From: UBA5078 sp051252515
Lineage (GTDB): Bacteria > Pseudomonadota > Gammaproteobacteria > Pseudomonadales > Pseudohongiellaceae
NCBI GenBank assembly: GCA_051252515.1
Contig: JBPOFS010000005.1
Span: 171,547-235,546, forward strand
Direction: 5' to 3'
Length of the DNA: 64,000 nt
A program made the position numbers and the translations under genes. The notes below the pieces were generated by a model. That model was not told the DNA's origin. It saw nothing but the letters and a program-made list of their open reading frames with translations, and did no database searches. This document shows, in pieces, positions 54,575 through 62,706 of this stretch (position 1 is the first letter of the stretch; every line of letters starts with the position of its first letter).

Positions 54575-55549
54575 CTAGTTCATTGCGCGTAAATAGATAT
54601 CCGCAAGGTTTGCAGCAGAAGTGTTTGGGTAGCGTGACTGCACTTGACGTAATAGTTCACGTGCACGGTCGATATTGCCAAGCTTGTCGTACACAGTGCC
54701 CAGTGAATACATCGCATCATCTACTTTGCGACCATCAGGGTATCGCGCCACGATCACTTCAAACGCTTCACGCGCTTCATTCAACATCGACAAATTAACG
54801 TATGCCTGACCTTTCCAGTAATAGGCGTTAGTCACGAAACGGCCATTGGGGTAGAGGCTAAGGTATTGATCAAACTCGTTCACAGAGCGTTGGTATTGCT
54901 CTTCTTGTAGCAAGGAATCGAGTGCGATTTGATACTGCTGCTGCTCGGAGAACACTGTCGTTTGCAAACCTTGTGCTGCCGTTGCTGCCGTATTATTTAA
55001 CGCAACCGGATTATTTGCGGGCGTTGTATTAGGAGCGACTACAGGAGACGGTGTAAAGCTTGTCGGAGCAACAGGCGCAGGTGTTGGCCTAGTGCCAGCT
55101 TGTAATGGAGTTGTTGAGCTTGCGCCTGTCACGGGCACTTGCGTGGCCGGCATAGGAGCGACAGCACCAGGAGCTTGTCCAGAGGCTGTTTGAGAATTGG
55201 TCGGATTAGGCATTGGCGCGCTAGTGGCCGGTGCCGCCGAGGAAAGAGCAGAGAGTCGAGAATCGAGATCCGTATAACGATCTAGAGATTCACGCTGCAA
55301 ATTGCGTATTTCATAGGCTTGCTCTTCAGACAACCCACGAAGTGTTTCGAGTTCCGAACGCATTTCTCGAAACTGGTCTAACAACATCACTAATGCATCA
55401 GTAGATGAAGCACCACCTGACTGCCCTCCCGAGGAAGTTTGGCCAGGTGTAAAAGGCTGAGCCTCTACGACCCCAGCAGCGCTCATAGCTCCGGTGCTCA
55501 ACAATGCTGCCGGCACGGCAATTAGGAACGCTGCTAAAGTTTGCTTCAT
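54575..55549 (-). CDS. cpoB: Tol-Pal system protein CpoB (YbgF)
   Basis: CpoB links septal peptidoglycan synthesis with outer-membrane constriction through TolA. The 324-residue protein has a signal peptide (about 1-27), a coiled coil for trimerisation (about 48-90), a long low-complexity proline/threonine/alanine linker (about 95-195) and a C-terminal TPR domain (about 200-320; YQIALDSLL, ALDSLL/YYWKGQAYVNL and AMYSLGTVYDKLG repeats). It follows pal closely, as in the standard tol cluster. Confidence 0.92.
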   Translation of the reverse strand: MKQTLAAFLIAVPAALLSTGAMSAAGVVEAQPFTPGQTSSGGQSGGASSTDALVMLLDQFREMRSELETLRGLSEEQAYEIRNLQRESLDRYTDLDSRLSALSSAAPATSAPMPNPTNSQTASGQAPGAVAPMPATQVPVTGASSTTPLQAGTRPTPAPVAPTSFTPSPVVAPNTTPANNPVALNNTAATAAQGLQTTVFSEQQQYQIALDSLLQEEQYQRSVNEFDQYLSLYPNGRFVTNAYYWKGQAYVNLSMLNEAREAFEVIVARYPDGRKVDDAMYSLGTVYDKLGNIDRARELLRQVQSRYPNTSAANLADIYLRAMN

Positions 55550-55561
55550 TTAATACAGGCC

Positions 55562-56086
55562 TTACTTGATTTCGACACGACGGTTCATGCGGTAAGACGA
55601 CTCAGACTGTCCAGTGTTCGATGGACGTTCTTCACCGTAGCTAACCGTTTCAAGTTGCGACAAAGACGCACCGTTTACTACTAGGTAGTCACGGATGCTG
55701 TTCGCACGACGTTCGCCAAGTGCTAAGTTGTATTCGCGTGTGCCGCGCTCGTCCGCATGACCTTCCAAACGAATTCGACGACTGGAGTTTGCAGCGAGGT
55801 TACGACCGTGAATTGCTAAAACGTCGCGATCTGATGCCATAAATTCTGACACATCGAAATCGAAGTAGAACACGGTTGTATTCAACGCGGCTGCTTCCAT
55901 GCGCTCTTGAGCTTGACGCTCACGCGCTAAGCGTTCTTGTTCTGCACGCTGAGCGGCGGCAGTAGTCGCGTCAATACCTGAAGTATCGGCTACGGCTGGT
56001 GCTGCCATTTCTTCGTCGCCAGTCGAGCTACAAGCTGCAACGCCCATGATTGATAATGCTAGGATTGTTGTTCTAAAAAATTTCAT
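55562..56086 (-). CDS. pal: Peptidoglycan-associated lipoprotein Pal
   Basis: Pal anchors the outer membrane to peptidoglycan and binds TolB. The 174-residue form used here begins MKFFRTTILALS, with lipobox GVAAC-S near residue 20. The OmpA-like C-terminal domain (about 65-174) has HADERGTREYNLALGERRA, the standard peptidoglycan-binding motif. An in-frame ATG 48 bases upstream would put arginine-rich sequence before the signal peptide and is rejected. Confidence 0.95.
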   Translation of the reverse strand: MKFFRTTILALSIMGVAACSSTGDEEMAAPAVADTSGIDATTAAAQRAEQERLARERQAQERMEAAALNTTVFYFDFDVSEFMASDRDVLAIHGRNLAANSSRRIRLEGHADERGTREYNLALGERRANSIRDYLVVNGASLSQLETVSYGEERPSNTGQSESSYRMNRRVEIK

Positions 56087-56153
56087 GCTGTGCGTACCCA
56101 CTCTGCAAGTCCTCCGATAGGCTGATGCTACCAAATTTTCACGTTTAATAACT

Positions 56154-57461
56154 TTAATTTAAGAACGGCGACCAAGATGGTTCCCGAACATCGCCCTGCG
56201 CGGATGGTAAACGGAACTTTACACGTCCGTCAATGGAAACGGCGTCTAGGATGCCTCTTCCATTAACCTTTGTGGCGAACATAATCATACTTCCGTTCGG
56301 TGCCACGCTGGGAGATTCGTCTAGCGAAGTGTTAGTAAGGGTGATGACCCGCTGTGTCTCAATGTTGAAAATAGCGATGCTATAGCTATTATCTTGGCGG
56401 GTGTCACGTCTAACGTGGACTAGATTCTTACCGTCCGGCAAGAAACGTCCTTTCGCGCAATAAAAACAATCGAAGGTCAACCTTTCAGGGAAGCCTCCTG
56501 TTATTCCTACTTGGTATATTTGCGGCTGCCCAGTGCGATCTGATGTAAAGATCACTGAACGGCTATCCGCGCTCCAACTCGGCTCAGTTTCAGCTCGAGG
56601 GTGATCAGTTAACCGAGTTAACTGATTCGTCATCAAATCCATGACATAAACATCAGGGCTGCCATCCTTAGACAACACCATCGCTAATTTATTGCCATCA
56701 GGCGACCAAACTGGCGAACTATTGATACCTGGGAAGTCAGTAATCTGACGTCGCTCACCGGTGGCGATCTCTTGTATATAGATGCGCGGTAAATTAGTTT
56801 CAAACGACAAATACGCGATCTGACGCCCATCAGGAGACCACGCAGGTGACATCAATGGCTCTTGTGACTCCACTAATGTCTGCGAGCGGTGTCCGTCGTA
56901 ATCTGCTTTTTCTATTCGGTAATGCGTAAGCTCTGGCGATACGAACTGCGCCGACACATAAAGGATCTCTGTAGAGAAGGCTCCACGCGTGCCCGTTATT
57001 TGCTCAAACACCACATTACTGATTTCGTGCGCGATATCACGTAGCTGATCAACACTGCCGGTTAATACCTCACCAATCAGCTTCTGCTCGCGCGCCACAT
57101 CAAAAAATTCATACTGCACTTGTACTAACTGACTACCTGGAGAATGGGTAATTTTGCCAATCAACAGATAATCTTGCGCCAATATACGCCAATCACGGAA
57201 AAACACCTCAGCAGCCTCATCAGGCATGCTTAGCATATTGCCAGGTGGCAGAGCACGAAACTCGCCCACTTGCTGTAGATCGGCTGATACGACAGCTCCG
57301 ATGTCTTCACTTAAGGCGCTCGCGCCTTCCCATGAGAATGGCACTACCGCGATAGGAATAGGGTTATCGACGCCTTGGGTAATTTCGATATTCAATTCTG
57401 CCGCTGTCACCATTTTCGTAAAAATAAGTGTTAGCCAGAATATGTGTCGCATTTTCCTCAT
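56154..57461 (-). CDS. tolB: Tol-Pal system periplasmic protein TolB
   Basis: TolB is a periplasmic beta-propeller that binds Pal and TolA. The 435-residue protein has a signal peptide (about 1-20), an N-terminal alpha/beta domain (about 25-165) and a six-bladed propeller with repeated SWSPDG/PVWSPDG/SWSADS blades. Its start overlaps the tolA stop by one base; a second ATG nine bases in is possible. Confidence 0.95.
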   Translation of the reverse strand: MRKMRHIFWLTLIFTKMVTAAELNIEITQGVDNPIPIAVVPFSWEGASALSEDIGAVVSADLQQVGEFRALPPGNMLSMPDEAAEVFFRDWRILAQDYLLIGKITHSPGSQLVQVQYEFFDVAREQKLIGEVLTGSVDQLRDIAHEISNVVFEQITGTRGAFSTEILYVSAQFVSPELTHYRIEKADYDGHRSQTLVESQEPLMSPAWSPDGRQIAYLSFETNLPRIYIQEIATGERRQITDFPGINSSPVWSPDGNKLAMVLSKDGSPDVYVMDLMTNQLTRLTDHPRAETEPSWSADSRSVIFTSDRTGQPQIYQVGITGGFPERLTFDCFYCAKGRFLPDGKNLVHVRRDTRQDNSYSIAIFNIETQRVITLTNTSLDESPSVAPNGSMIMFATKVNGRGILDAVSIDGRVKFRLPSAQGDVREPSWSPFLN

Positions 57462-58297
57462 CAGTTCAATAAATCCTGTGGTCTAAACGTTAACAAAAAA
57501 GTTCTGAAATTGCGGTCAAACATTCGCGTATCCATGCCCTGCAACTCAGTAAAACGGCGTACTTTCAGTACAGCAGATTCTGCTGCGCGGTCAAAGGCGA
57601 AATCACCACTAGACTGCACTATTTCTACCTCGATCACATCGCCAGTAGGCACCATGCGAATCCTTAACACCACCACCATGCCGTTACGAGCACTAGGCGG
57701 GCGTGACCAATTTTGTTGCACCAAGTCGTGAATCACTGCCGAATAGGACATTACCCTTTCTGACTCGGTCCTTGCTACCTCAGTCGCTTCTGCATCGCGC
57801 TGCGCTTGCAAGGCTTGTTCTTGTCGTATCTGCTCTTGGCGCGCCGCTTCTTGCTGTGCGGCGACCTCTTGCTGACGGCGCTGCTCGTTCTCTCGGCGCT
57901 GCTGCTCGTCACGTTGTTGCTGTTCGTCCGCTAAGCGTTTCTGCTCTGCCTGACGACGCTCTTGATCTTGTCGTTGCTGCAGTGCCGCTCGCTCTTGTGA
58001 AGCCTCACGCTCTGCTGCTTGTTGCTGCTCTTGGACCCGTTGAGCCTCGGCTTGCGCTTGCCGACGTTGTTCTTCTCGTCGCTGCTCTTGGACCCGCTGA
58101 GCCTGTCTTTGTTGTTGAATATCCGCATTCTTCTCTTGCGGGTTCTCGGCCACCAACAGTGCTTTCACTGATGGGGGGCGCACTATATCGATCACTTCGG
58201 TATTCGCTTGCTGAAAATAAAACAGCGCTAACAGTACCAGCCCATGAAAAAGCACGGACACAATAATTGAGACTGGATAACCATTAAATACTCTCAC
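57461..58297 (-). CDS. tolA: Tol-Pal system membrane protein TolA
   Basis: TolA spans the periplasm and connects TolQR energy to TolB/Pal. The 278-residue protein has one N-terminal membrane helix (about 9-28), a long charged coiled coil rich in glutamine, glutamate and arginine (about 55-185) and a C-terminal globular TonB/TolA domain (about 185-278; RIRMVPTGDVIEVEIV). It is shorter than E. coli TolA (421). The start is GTG. The coiled coil explains the long false open frames seen on the opposite strand. Confidence 0.93.
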   Translation of the reverse strand: MRVFNGYPVSIIVSVLFHGLVLLALFYFQQANTEVIDIVRPPSVKALLVAENPQEKNADIQQQRQAQRVQEQRREEQRRQAQAEAQRVQEQQQAAEREASQERAALQQRQDQERRQAEQKRLADEQQQRDEQQRRENEQRRQQEVAAQQEAARQEQIRQEQALQAQRDAEATEVARTESERVMSYSAVIHDLVQQNWSRPPSARNGMVVVLRIRMVPTGDVIEVEIVQSSGDFAFDRAAESAVLKVRRFTELQGMDTRMFDRNFRTFLLTFRPQDLLN

Positions 58298-58309
58298 AGT
58301 GCGATTAAA

Positions 58310-58744
58310 CTATTCCAAAGGTTTCGTGATCAAATTAGGGCTCGCGACACCTGCCGCCTGCAATACCGTCATTAAGCTGATGAACGAGCTATAACTGCTT
58401 TCGCCATCACCTTCTACAAACACTTGAATCTGTGGATTAGCTGCCACAATTTTTGCTACTTGGTCGCCCAGCACTTCTATGGCGACGGGCTCTTGCTCTT
58501 CTTCTTGCGTGCTCCCCAAGCTAATGTAGAAGGTTTCTTCCGACGTAATGGAGATCACTAAAGTTTCAGAGTTCTCATCAACATCGAGCGGCTCAGAGTT
58601 TGCTTCTGGCAAATCTACCTTAAGACCTTGCTCAAGTAACGGCGCTGTCACCATAAACACAATTAAAAGCACCAGCATGACGTCAATGTAGGGCACTACA
58701 TTGATTTCGGCCACTGGCCTACGACGCTTTTTAACTATTTCCAT
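58310..58744 (-). CDS. tolR: Tol-Pal system proton-channel protein TolR
   Basis: TolR pairs with TolQ to use the proton gradient. The 144-residue protein has one membrane helix (about 18-38) with the essential aspartate in YIDVMLVLLIVFM and a periplasmic domain. The short EEEQEP acidic run at about residue 80 is not conserved. It lies between tolQ and tolA in the standard order. Confidence 0.95.
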   Translation of the reverse strand: MEIVKKRRRPVAEINVVPYIDVMLVLLIVFMVTAPLLEQGLKVDLPEANSEPLDVDENSETLVISITSEETFYISLGSTQEEEQEPVAIEVLGDQVAKIVAANPQIQVFVEGDGESSYSSFISLMTVLQAAGVASPNLITKPLE

Positions 58745-58787
58745 GTTGCCTCAACGACCCTAGCAATAAAGACCTGATTTTTCGCAC

Positions 58788-59483
58788 TTACTTACTTGGA
58801 CTGCTATAAAGTTGACGGTGCAGTATGCTGGAGAACTCTTCAGTAAACGTACTGTAGTTGCCCATAATAGAATCTACCCGCGAAGAATAGCGGTTATAGG
58901 CCACTACTGCAGGGATCGCCGCAAACAAACCCATTGCAGTAGCGATCAAGGCCTCAGCAATACCAGGGGCCACAACTTGTAGGCTGGCCTGACTTTGACT
59001 CGCGAGACTGATAAATGAATTCATGATACCGATGACGGTGCCGAATAGACCGACATAAGGACTGACCGAACCGACTGTGGCAAGAAATGTCAGGTTCTTT
59101 TCTAGTTTTTCTTCTTCACGCGAGTAAGCCACTCGCATGGCACGTTGTGCCCCGCCCATGACGACCTCTGAGTCGAGCCCGCCCTGTTGGCGCAAACGCA
59201 TAAATTCTTTGAAGCCGGCTCTGAAAATGTTTTCCATTCCGCCAGTGGCTTGATTCTCTTTTTGCTTAGAGCTGCCTTCACGAAATAATTGACTAAGATC
59301 CATGCCAGACCAGAATCGCTTCTCGAAGTTGCCCATGCCTTTATCAGCTGCCGTTAAGACCATCCAACGCTGCACAATCATCACCCAAGAAGTCACAGAC
59401 GATGCCATCAAAATTAGCATGACCAATTGTACGGCAGTAGTCGCCTCGGCGATCAACACCCATACGTTTAATGACTCACCCAC
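58788..59483 (-). CDS. tolQ: Tol-Pal system proton-channel protein TolQ
   Basis: TolQ is the ExbB-like partner of TolR in the inner membrane. The 231-residue protein has three membrane helices (about 10-35, 130-160, 172-200) and the GTVIGIMNSF motif with the conserved threonine. The start is GTG with AGAGGA upstream. A perfect TATAAT lies about 36 bases before the start and may be its -10. No ybgC gene precedes it, unlike the usual tol operon. Confidence 0.95.
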   Translation of the reverse strand: MGESLNVWVLIAEATTAVQLVMLILMASSVTSWVMIVQRWMVLTAADKGMGNFEKRFWSGMDLSQLFREGSSKQKENQATGGMENIFRAGFKEFMRLRQQGGLDSEVVMGGAQRAMRVAYSREEEKLEKNLTFLATVGSVSPYVGLFGTVIGIMNSFISLASQSQASLQVVAPGIAEALIATAMGLFAAIPAVVAYNRYSSRVDSIMGNYSTFTEEFSSILHRQLYSSPSK

Positions 59484-59712
59484 TTCACGATCCTCTTGAC
59501 TGCCGGAAAACAGGCGGCATTATAAGACATGTTTATCACTTCTCATACACAATCCGGTGTTTTATAAAGAGTTTTTCTCTTTTTACGACTCCGATCACGT
59601 ACGCACGCATTTAACAGTCGCAATCTTACTTTCCACGGCTGTTATGCTGACAGATTCCTGATGAATTGTGGCACAAAAAAGACAGACTTTCCCGCCCCAG
59701 AACTCAAGTGCC

Positions 59713-60744
59713 CTAGGGCTTCGAAAGGTCAGAAATACTAGCAGGGGGCGACATCCCGAAATGCAGATAGGCATGCGGTGTCACCACCCTTCCGCGCGGC
59801 GTTCGCATCATAAACCCCTGTTGAATTAGGAAAGGCTCAAGCACATCTTCTATGGTGTCACGCTCCTCGCTAATCGCTGCCGCGAGGCTATCAACGCCCA
59901 CTGGGCCGCCGCCGAATTTTTCAATCATCGTTATAAGCAGGCGCCTATCCATGTGATCAAAACCATTCTCATCAATGCTCAACATATCGAGCGCTTGGCA
60001 AGCAGCGGTCTTGTTTACCACGCCATCACATTTCATCTGAGCAAAGTCACGCACTCGTCGCAATAGACGGTTGGCGATTCTAGGGGTTCCACGAGAGCGT
60101 CTCGCAATCTCTGCAGCCCCCTCTTCGTCAATCTCACTACCCAGAATTTTGGCAGAGCGCATCACTATGCTGCACAACTCGGAGGGCGTATAAAACTCTA
60201 GACGCTGAATGATGCCGAAGCGATCCCTAAGCGGTGACGTTAGCAGGCCAGCACGCGTCGTAGCCCCTACCAAAGTAAATGGCGGGAGGTCTAGCTTGAT
60301 TGAGCGTGCCGACGGCCCTTCCCCGATCATAATATCGAGCTGGTAGTCTTCCATCGCAGGATAGAGAATTTCTTCAATTGCAGGGCTTAATCGGTGAATT
60401 TCGTCGATAAAGAGGACATCTCCCGACTCTAGGTTAGTTAGCATGGCCGCCAGATCACCCGCTTTTTCTAGCACCGGCCCCGATGTTGTCTTTATCGCAA
60501 CATCCAACTCATTGGCAATAATATTGGCCAATGTGGTCTTACCAAGCCCGGGGGGACCAAAAATAAGCACGTGATCCATTGCTTCGCTGCGATTGCGCGC
60601 CGCACCAATGAAAATCTCCATCTGCTTTTTCACTTCACTCTGACCCACGTAGTCACTGAGCGACAGCGGTCGAATCGCGCGATCCAGAGAGCGATCGTTG
60701 GAAACTATTTCAGGTGAAATTAAACGGTCTTCTTCATTAATCAT
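59713..60744 (-). CDS. ruvB: Holliday junction branch-migration ATPase RuvB
   Basis: RuvB is the hexameric motor of the RuvAB branch-migration complex. The 343-residue protein has Walker A GPPGLGKTTLA near residue 65, Walker B LFIDEIHRL near 115, sensor 1 GATTRAG and arginine-containing PRIANRLLRR, and the winged-helix domain at the end. It overlaps ruvA by four bases, so translation is coupled. Confidence 0.97.
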   Translation of the reverse strand: MINEEDRLISPEIVSNDRSLDRAIRPLSLSDYVGQSEVKKQMEIFIGAARNRSEAMDHVLIFGPPGLGKTTLANIIANELDVAIKTTSGPVLEKAGDLAAMLTNLESGDVLFIDEIHRLSPAIEEILYPAMEDYQLDIMIGEGPSARSIKLDLPPFTLVGATTRAGLLTSPLRDRFGIIQRLEFYTPSELCSIVMRSAKILGSEIDEEGAAEIARRSRGTPRIANRLLRRVRDFAQMKCDGVVNKTAACQALDMLSIDENGFDHMDRRLLITMIEKFGGGPVGVDSLAAAISEERDTIEDVLEPFLIQQGFMMRTPRGRVVTPHAYLHFGMSPPASISDLSKP

Positions 60745-61364
60745 GATTGCGCCATGCTACGGAGAGCTTGTCTGATCAACTCATCGCTACTGGATAAGCT
60801 TGGGTCTGCCTTGATTGCCTTAGCAATAATACGCGTCGCCTCTGCGGGTTTATACCCTAGAGCCACAAGCGCCGCCTCCGCCTCTTGAGATAACTGACGC
60901 TCAGTGGGAGGAGCATCGACCAATGAGCCAGTGTAATCCGGCGCCACTAAGCCATCGCCCCACTCTTCGAGACGATCCTTCATTTCGACGATCAGCCTCT
61001 CGGCCGTTTTGCGCCCGACCCCAGGCATTCGCGTCAGCCCTGCAATATCATTCACACGGACGGTGCGGACAAACTCTTCCACCGCCATTCCTGAGAGAAT
61101 AGCTAAGGCCATCTTCGGCCCCACACCACTGACCTTTATAAGACTGCGAAACATTCGACGTTCTTGCAAGGTATAAAAGCCATAGAGCAGTTGTGCGTCT
61201 TCGCGAACAACTAGGTGCGTATGCAAGGTGACGTCCTGTCCGACCGCAGGCAATTGATAGATAGTGCTCATAGGCACTTGCACGTCATACCCTAGACCAT
61301 TGATGTCAATGAGCACATCTGGCGCTTGTTTCTCGGCCAATACGCCACGAATTCTTCCAATCAC
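60741..61364 (-). CDS. ruvA: Holliday junction DNA-binding protein RuvA
   Basis: RuvA binds the junction and recruits RuvB. From the GTG used here the protein is 207 residues and begins MIGRIRGVLAEK like known RuvA. It has the N-terminal OB fold (to ~65), tandem helix-hairpin-helix motifs (ISGVGPKMAL/MPGVGRKTAERL near 72-125) and a C-terminal domain III. A GTG nine bases upstream is also possible; GGAG is well placed for the one chosen. Confidence 0.95.
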   Translation of the reverse strand: MIGRIRGVLAEKQAPDVLIDINGLGYDVQVPMSTIYQLPAVGQDVTLHTHLVVREDAQLLYGFYTLQERRMFRSLIKVSGVGPKMALAILSGMAVEEFVRTVRVNDIAGLTRMPGVGRKTAERLIVEMKDRLEEWGDGLVAPDYTGSLVDAPPTERQLSQEAEAALVALGYKPAEATRIIAKAIKADPSLSSSDELIRQALRSMAQS

Positions 61365-61379
61365 CCTCTGCACTCCCTC

Positions 61380-61901
61380 TTATAGTTGTAGTCGACTCTT
61401 CCTAAAAGAACCTGCCCCAGCAATTTTGACAAGATGCGACTTCGTATTGGCATGACAAATGGCAATCGCCAATGCATCTGCCGCATCCTCTTGTACATCT
61501 CCACTAACGCCAAGCAGCACTTTAATCATGTGCTGCACCTGCGCCTTATCGGCGTTTCCGTTTCCGACCACGGCCTGCTTGACCTTGCGGGGCGCATACT
61601 CGGCCACAGAGAGATCGTTATGAAGGCATGCGAGCATAGCCGCGCCTCGCGCCTGCCCCAACTTAAGCGCCGAGGACACGCTCTTCCCAAGAAAGACCTC
61701 TTCTATGGCACTTTCTTGCGGGCAAAACTCGTCAATGATGCGACAAAGATTATCGAATATCAGTTTTAAACGTTCCGGATGCGGAACATTGGGAAGGCGT
61801 ATGCAGCCACAGCTCACATACTCTAAACGATTGCCTGTAGCGTTGATAATGCCATAACCCGTGATACGAGATCCCGGATCAACTCCAATTATCAACGCCA
61901 T
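61380..61901 (-). CDS. ruvC: Holliday junction resolvase RuvC
   Basis: RuvC cuts Holliday junctions. The 173-residue protein has catalytic aspartate D7 in IGVDPGSRITGYG, the glutamate in AIEEVFLG near residue 66, and the late DAADALAIAICH acidic pair. AGGA lies before the ATG. It is the first gene of ruvCAB, 37 bases after yebC. Confidence 0.97.
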   Translation of the reverse strand: MALIIGVDPGSRITGYGIINATGNRLEYVSCGCIRLPNVPHPERLKLIFDNLCRIIDEFCPQESAIEEVFLGKSVSSALKLGQARGAAMLACLHNDLSVAEYAPRKVKQAVVGNGNADKAQVQHMIKVLLGVSGDVQEDAADALAIAICHANTKSHLVKIAGAGSFRKSRLQL

Positions 61902-61938
61902 AAGACTGTTCCTATTGTGGAATATTGAACGTACGAAA

Positions 61939-62682
61939 TTATAACTGGCTCATCACCTCATCAGAGATGTTGGCATTACTGTAGACGTTCTGAACGTCAT
62001 CTAGGTCTTCTAGATGATCAACCAACCTCAGCAACACTTCGGCCGCTTCCAAGTCGAGCTCGGCCTCAGTGGAGGCGACCATAGTCACTTCAGAGGACTC
62101 GGGCTCTAAACCGGCATGACTTAGCGCATCTTTCACCGCACCGAATTTCTCTGGCGTTGTGACCACCTCAAAGGAGCCATCGGAGTGTGTCTGCATATCT
62201 TCGGCTCCGCCCTCAAGCGCCACCTCTAATATCTTCTCTTCGTCACTTCCCGCGGCAAACACAATGGAGCCTTTCTTCTCAAACAAATAGGCCACAGAAC
62301 CGCTAGTGCCAAGGTTGCCAGAAAACTTGGAAAAGCCATGACGCACTTCTGCCACAGTCCGGTTTTTATTGTCAGTGAGGGTCTCGATCAAGATCGCCAC
62401 ACCACCGGGGCCATACCCCTCGTACACCAACTCTTCCAAGTTGTCGCTTTCAGCAGCGCCCGCGCCACGGGCAACAGCCCTGTCAATCGTATCGCGGGTC
62501 ATATTCGCGCCAAGGGCTTTATCAACGGCAGCACGCAGACGCGGATTGTCCGCCACATGCTCGCCGCCTAATTTGGCGGCGACAGTTAGTTCACGAATAA
62601 ACTTAGTAAACACCTTCGCGCGCTTGGCATCCTGCCCCGCTTTTCGATGCTTAATATTAGCCCATTTACTATGACCTGCCAT
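61939..62682 (-). CDS. yebC: YebC/PmpR family DNA-binding regulator
   Basis: This is a 247-residue cytoplasmic protein with the YebC start MAGHSKWANIKHRKAGQDAK and the DRAVARGAG and YEGYGPGGVAI segments. The family includes transcriptional regulators and ribosome-associated factors that help with difficult peptide motifs; which role applies here is unknown. AGGAG lies before the ATG. It sits between aspS and ruvC, the conserved order. Confidence 0.95.
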   Translation of the reverse strand: MAGHSKWANIKHRKAGQDAKRAKVFTKFIRELTVAAKLGGEHVADNPRLRAAVDKALGANMTRDTIDRAVARGAGAAESDNLEELVYEGYGPGGVAILIETLTDNKNRTVAEVRHGFSKFSGNLGTSGSVAYLFEKKGSIVFAAGSDEEKILEVALEGGAEDMQTHSDGSFEVVTTPEKFGAVKDALSHAGLEPESSEVTMVASTEAELDLEAAEVLLRLVDHLEDLDDVQNVYSNANISDEVMSQL

Positions 62683-62706
62683 TGACTGCTCCTAGCTTAT
62701 AACGCC

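Noticed and set aside
57703..58266. 187-codon plus-strand frame opposite tolA
   Set aside because: It is the complement of the repetitive glutamine/arginine/glutamate coiled-coil codons of tolA; composition explains its length.
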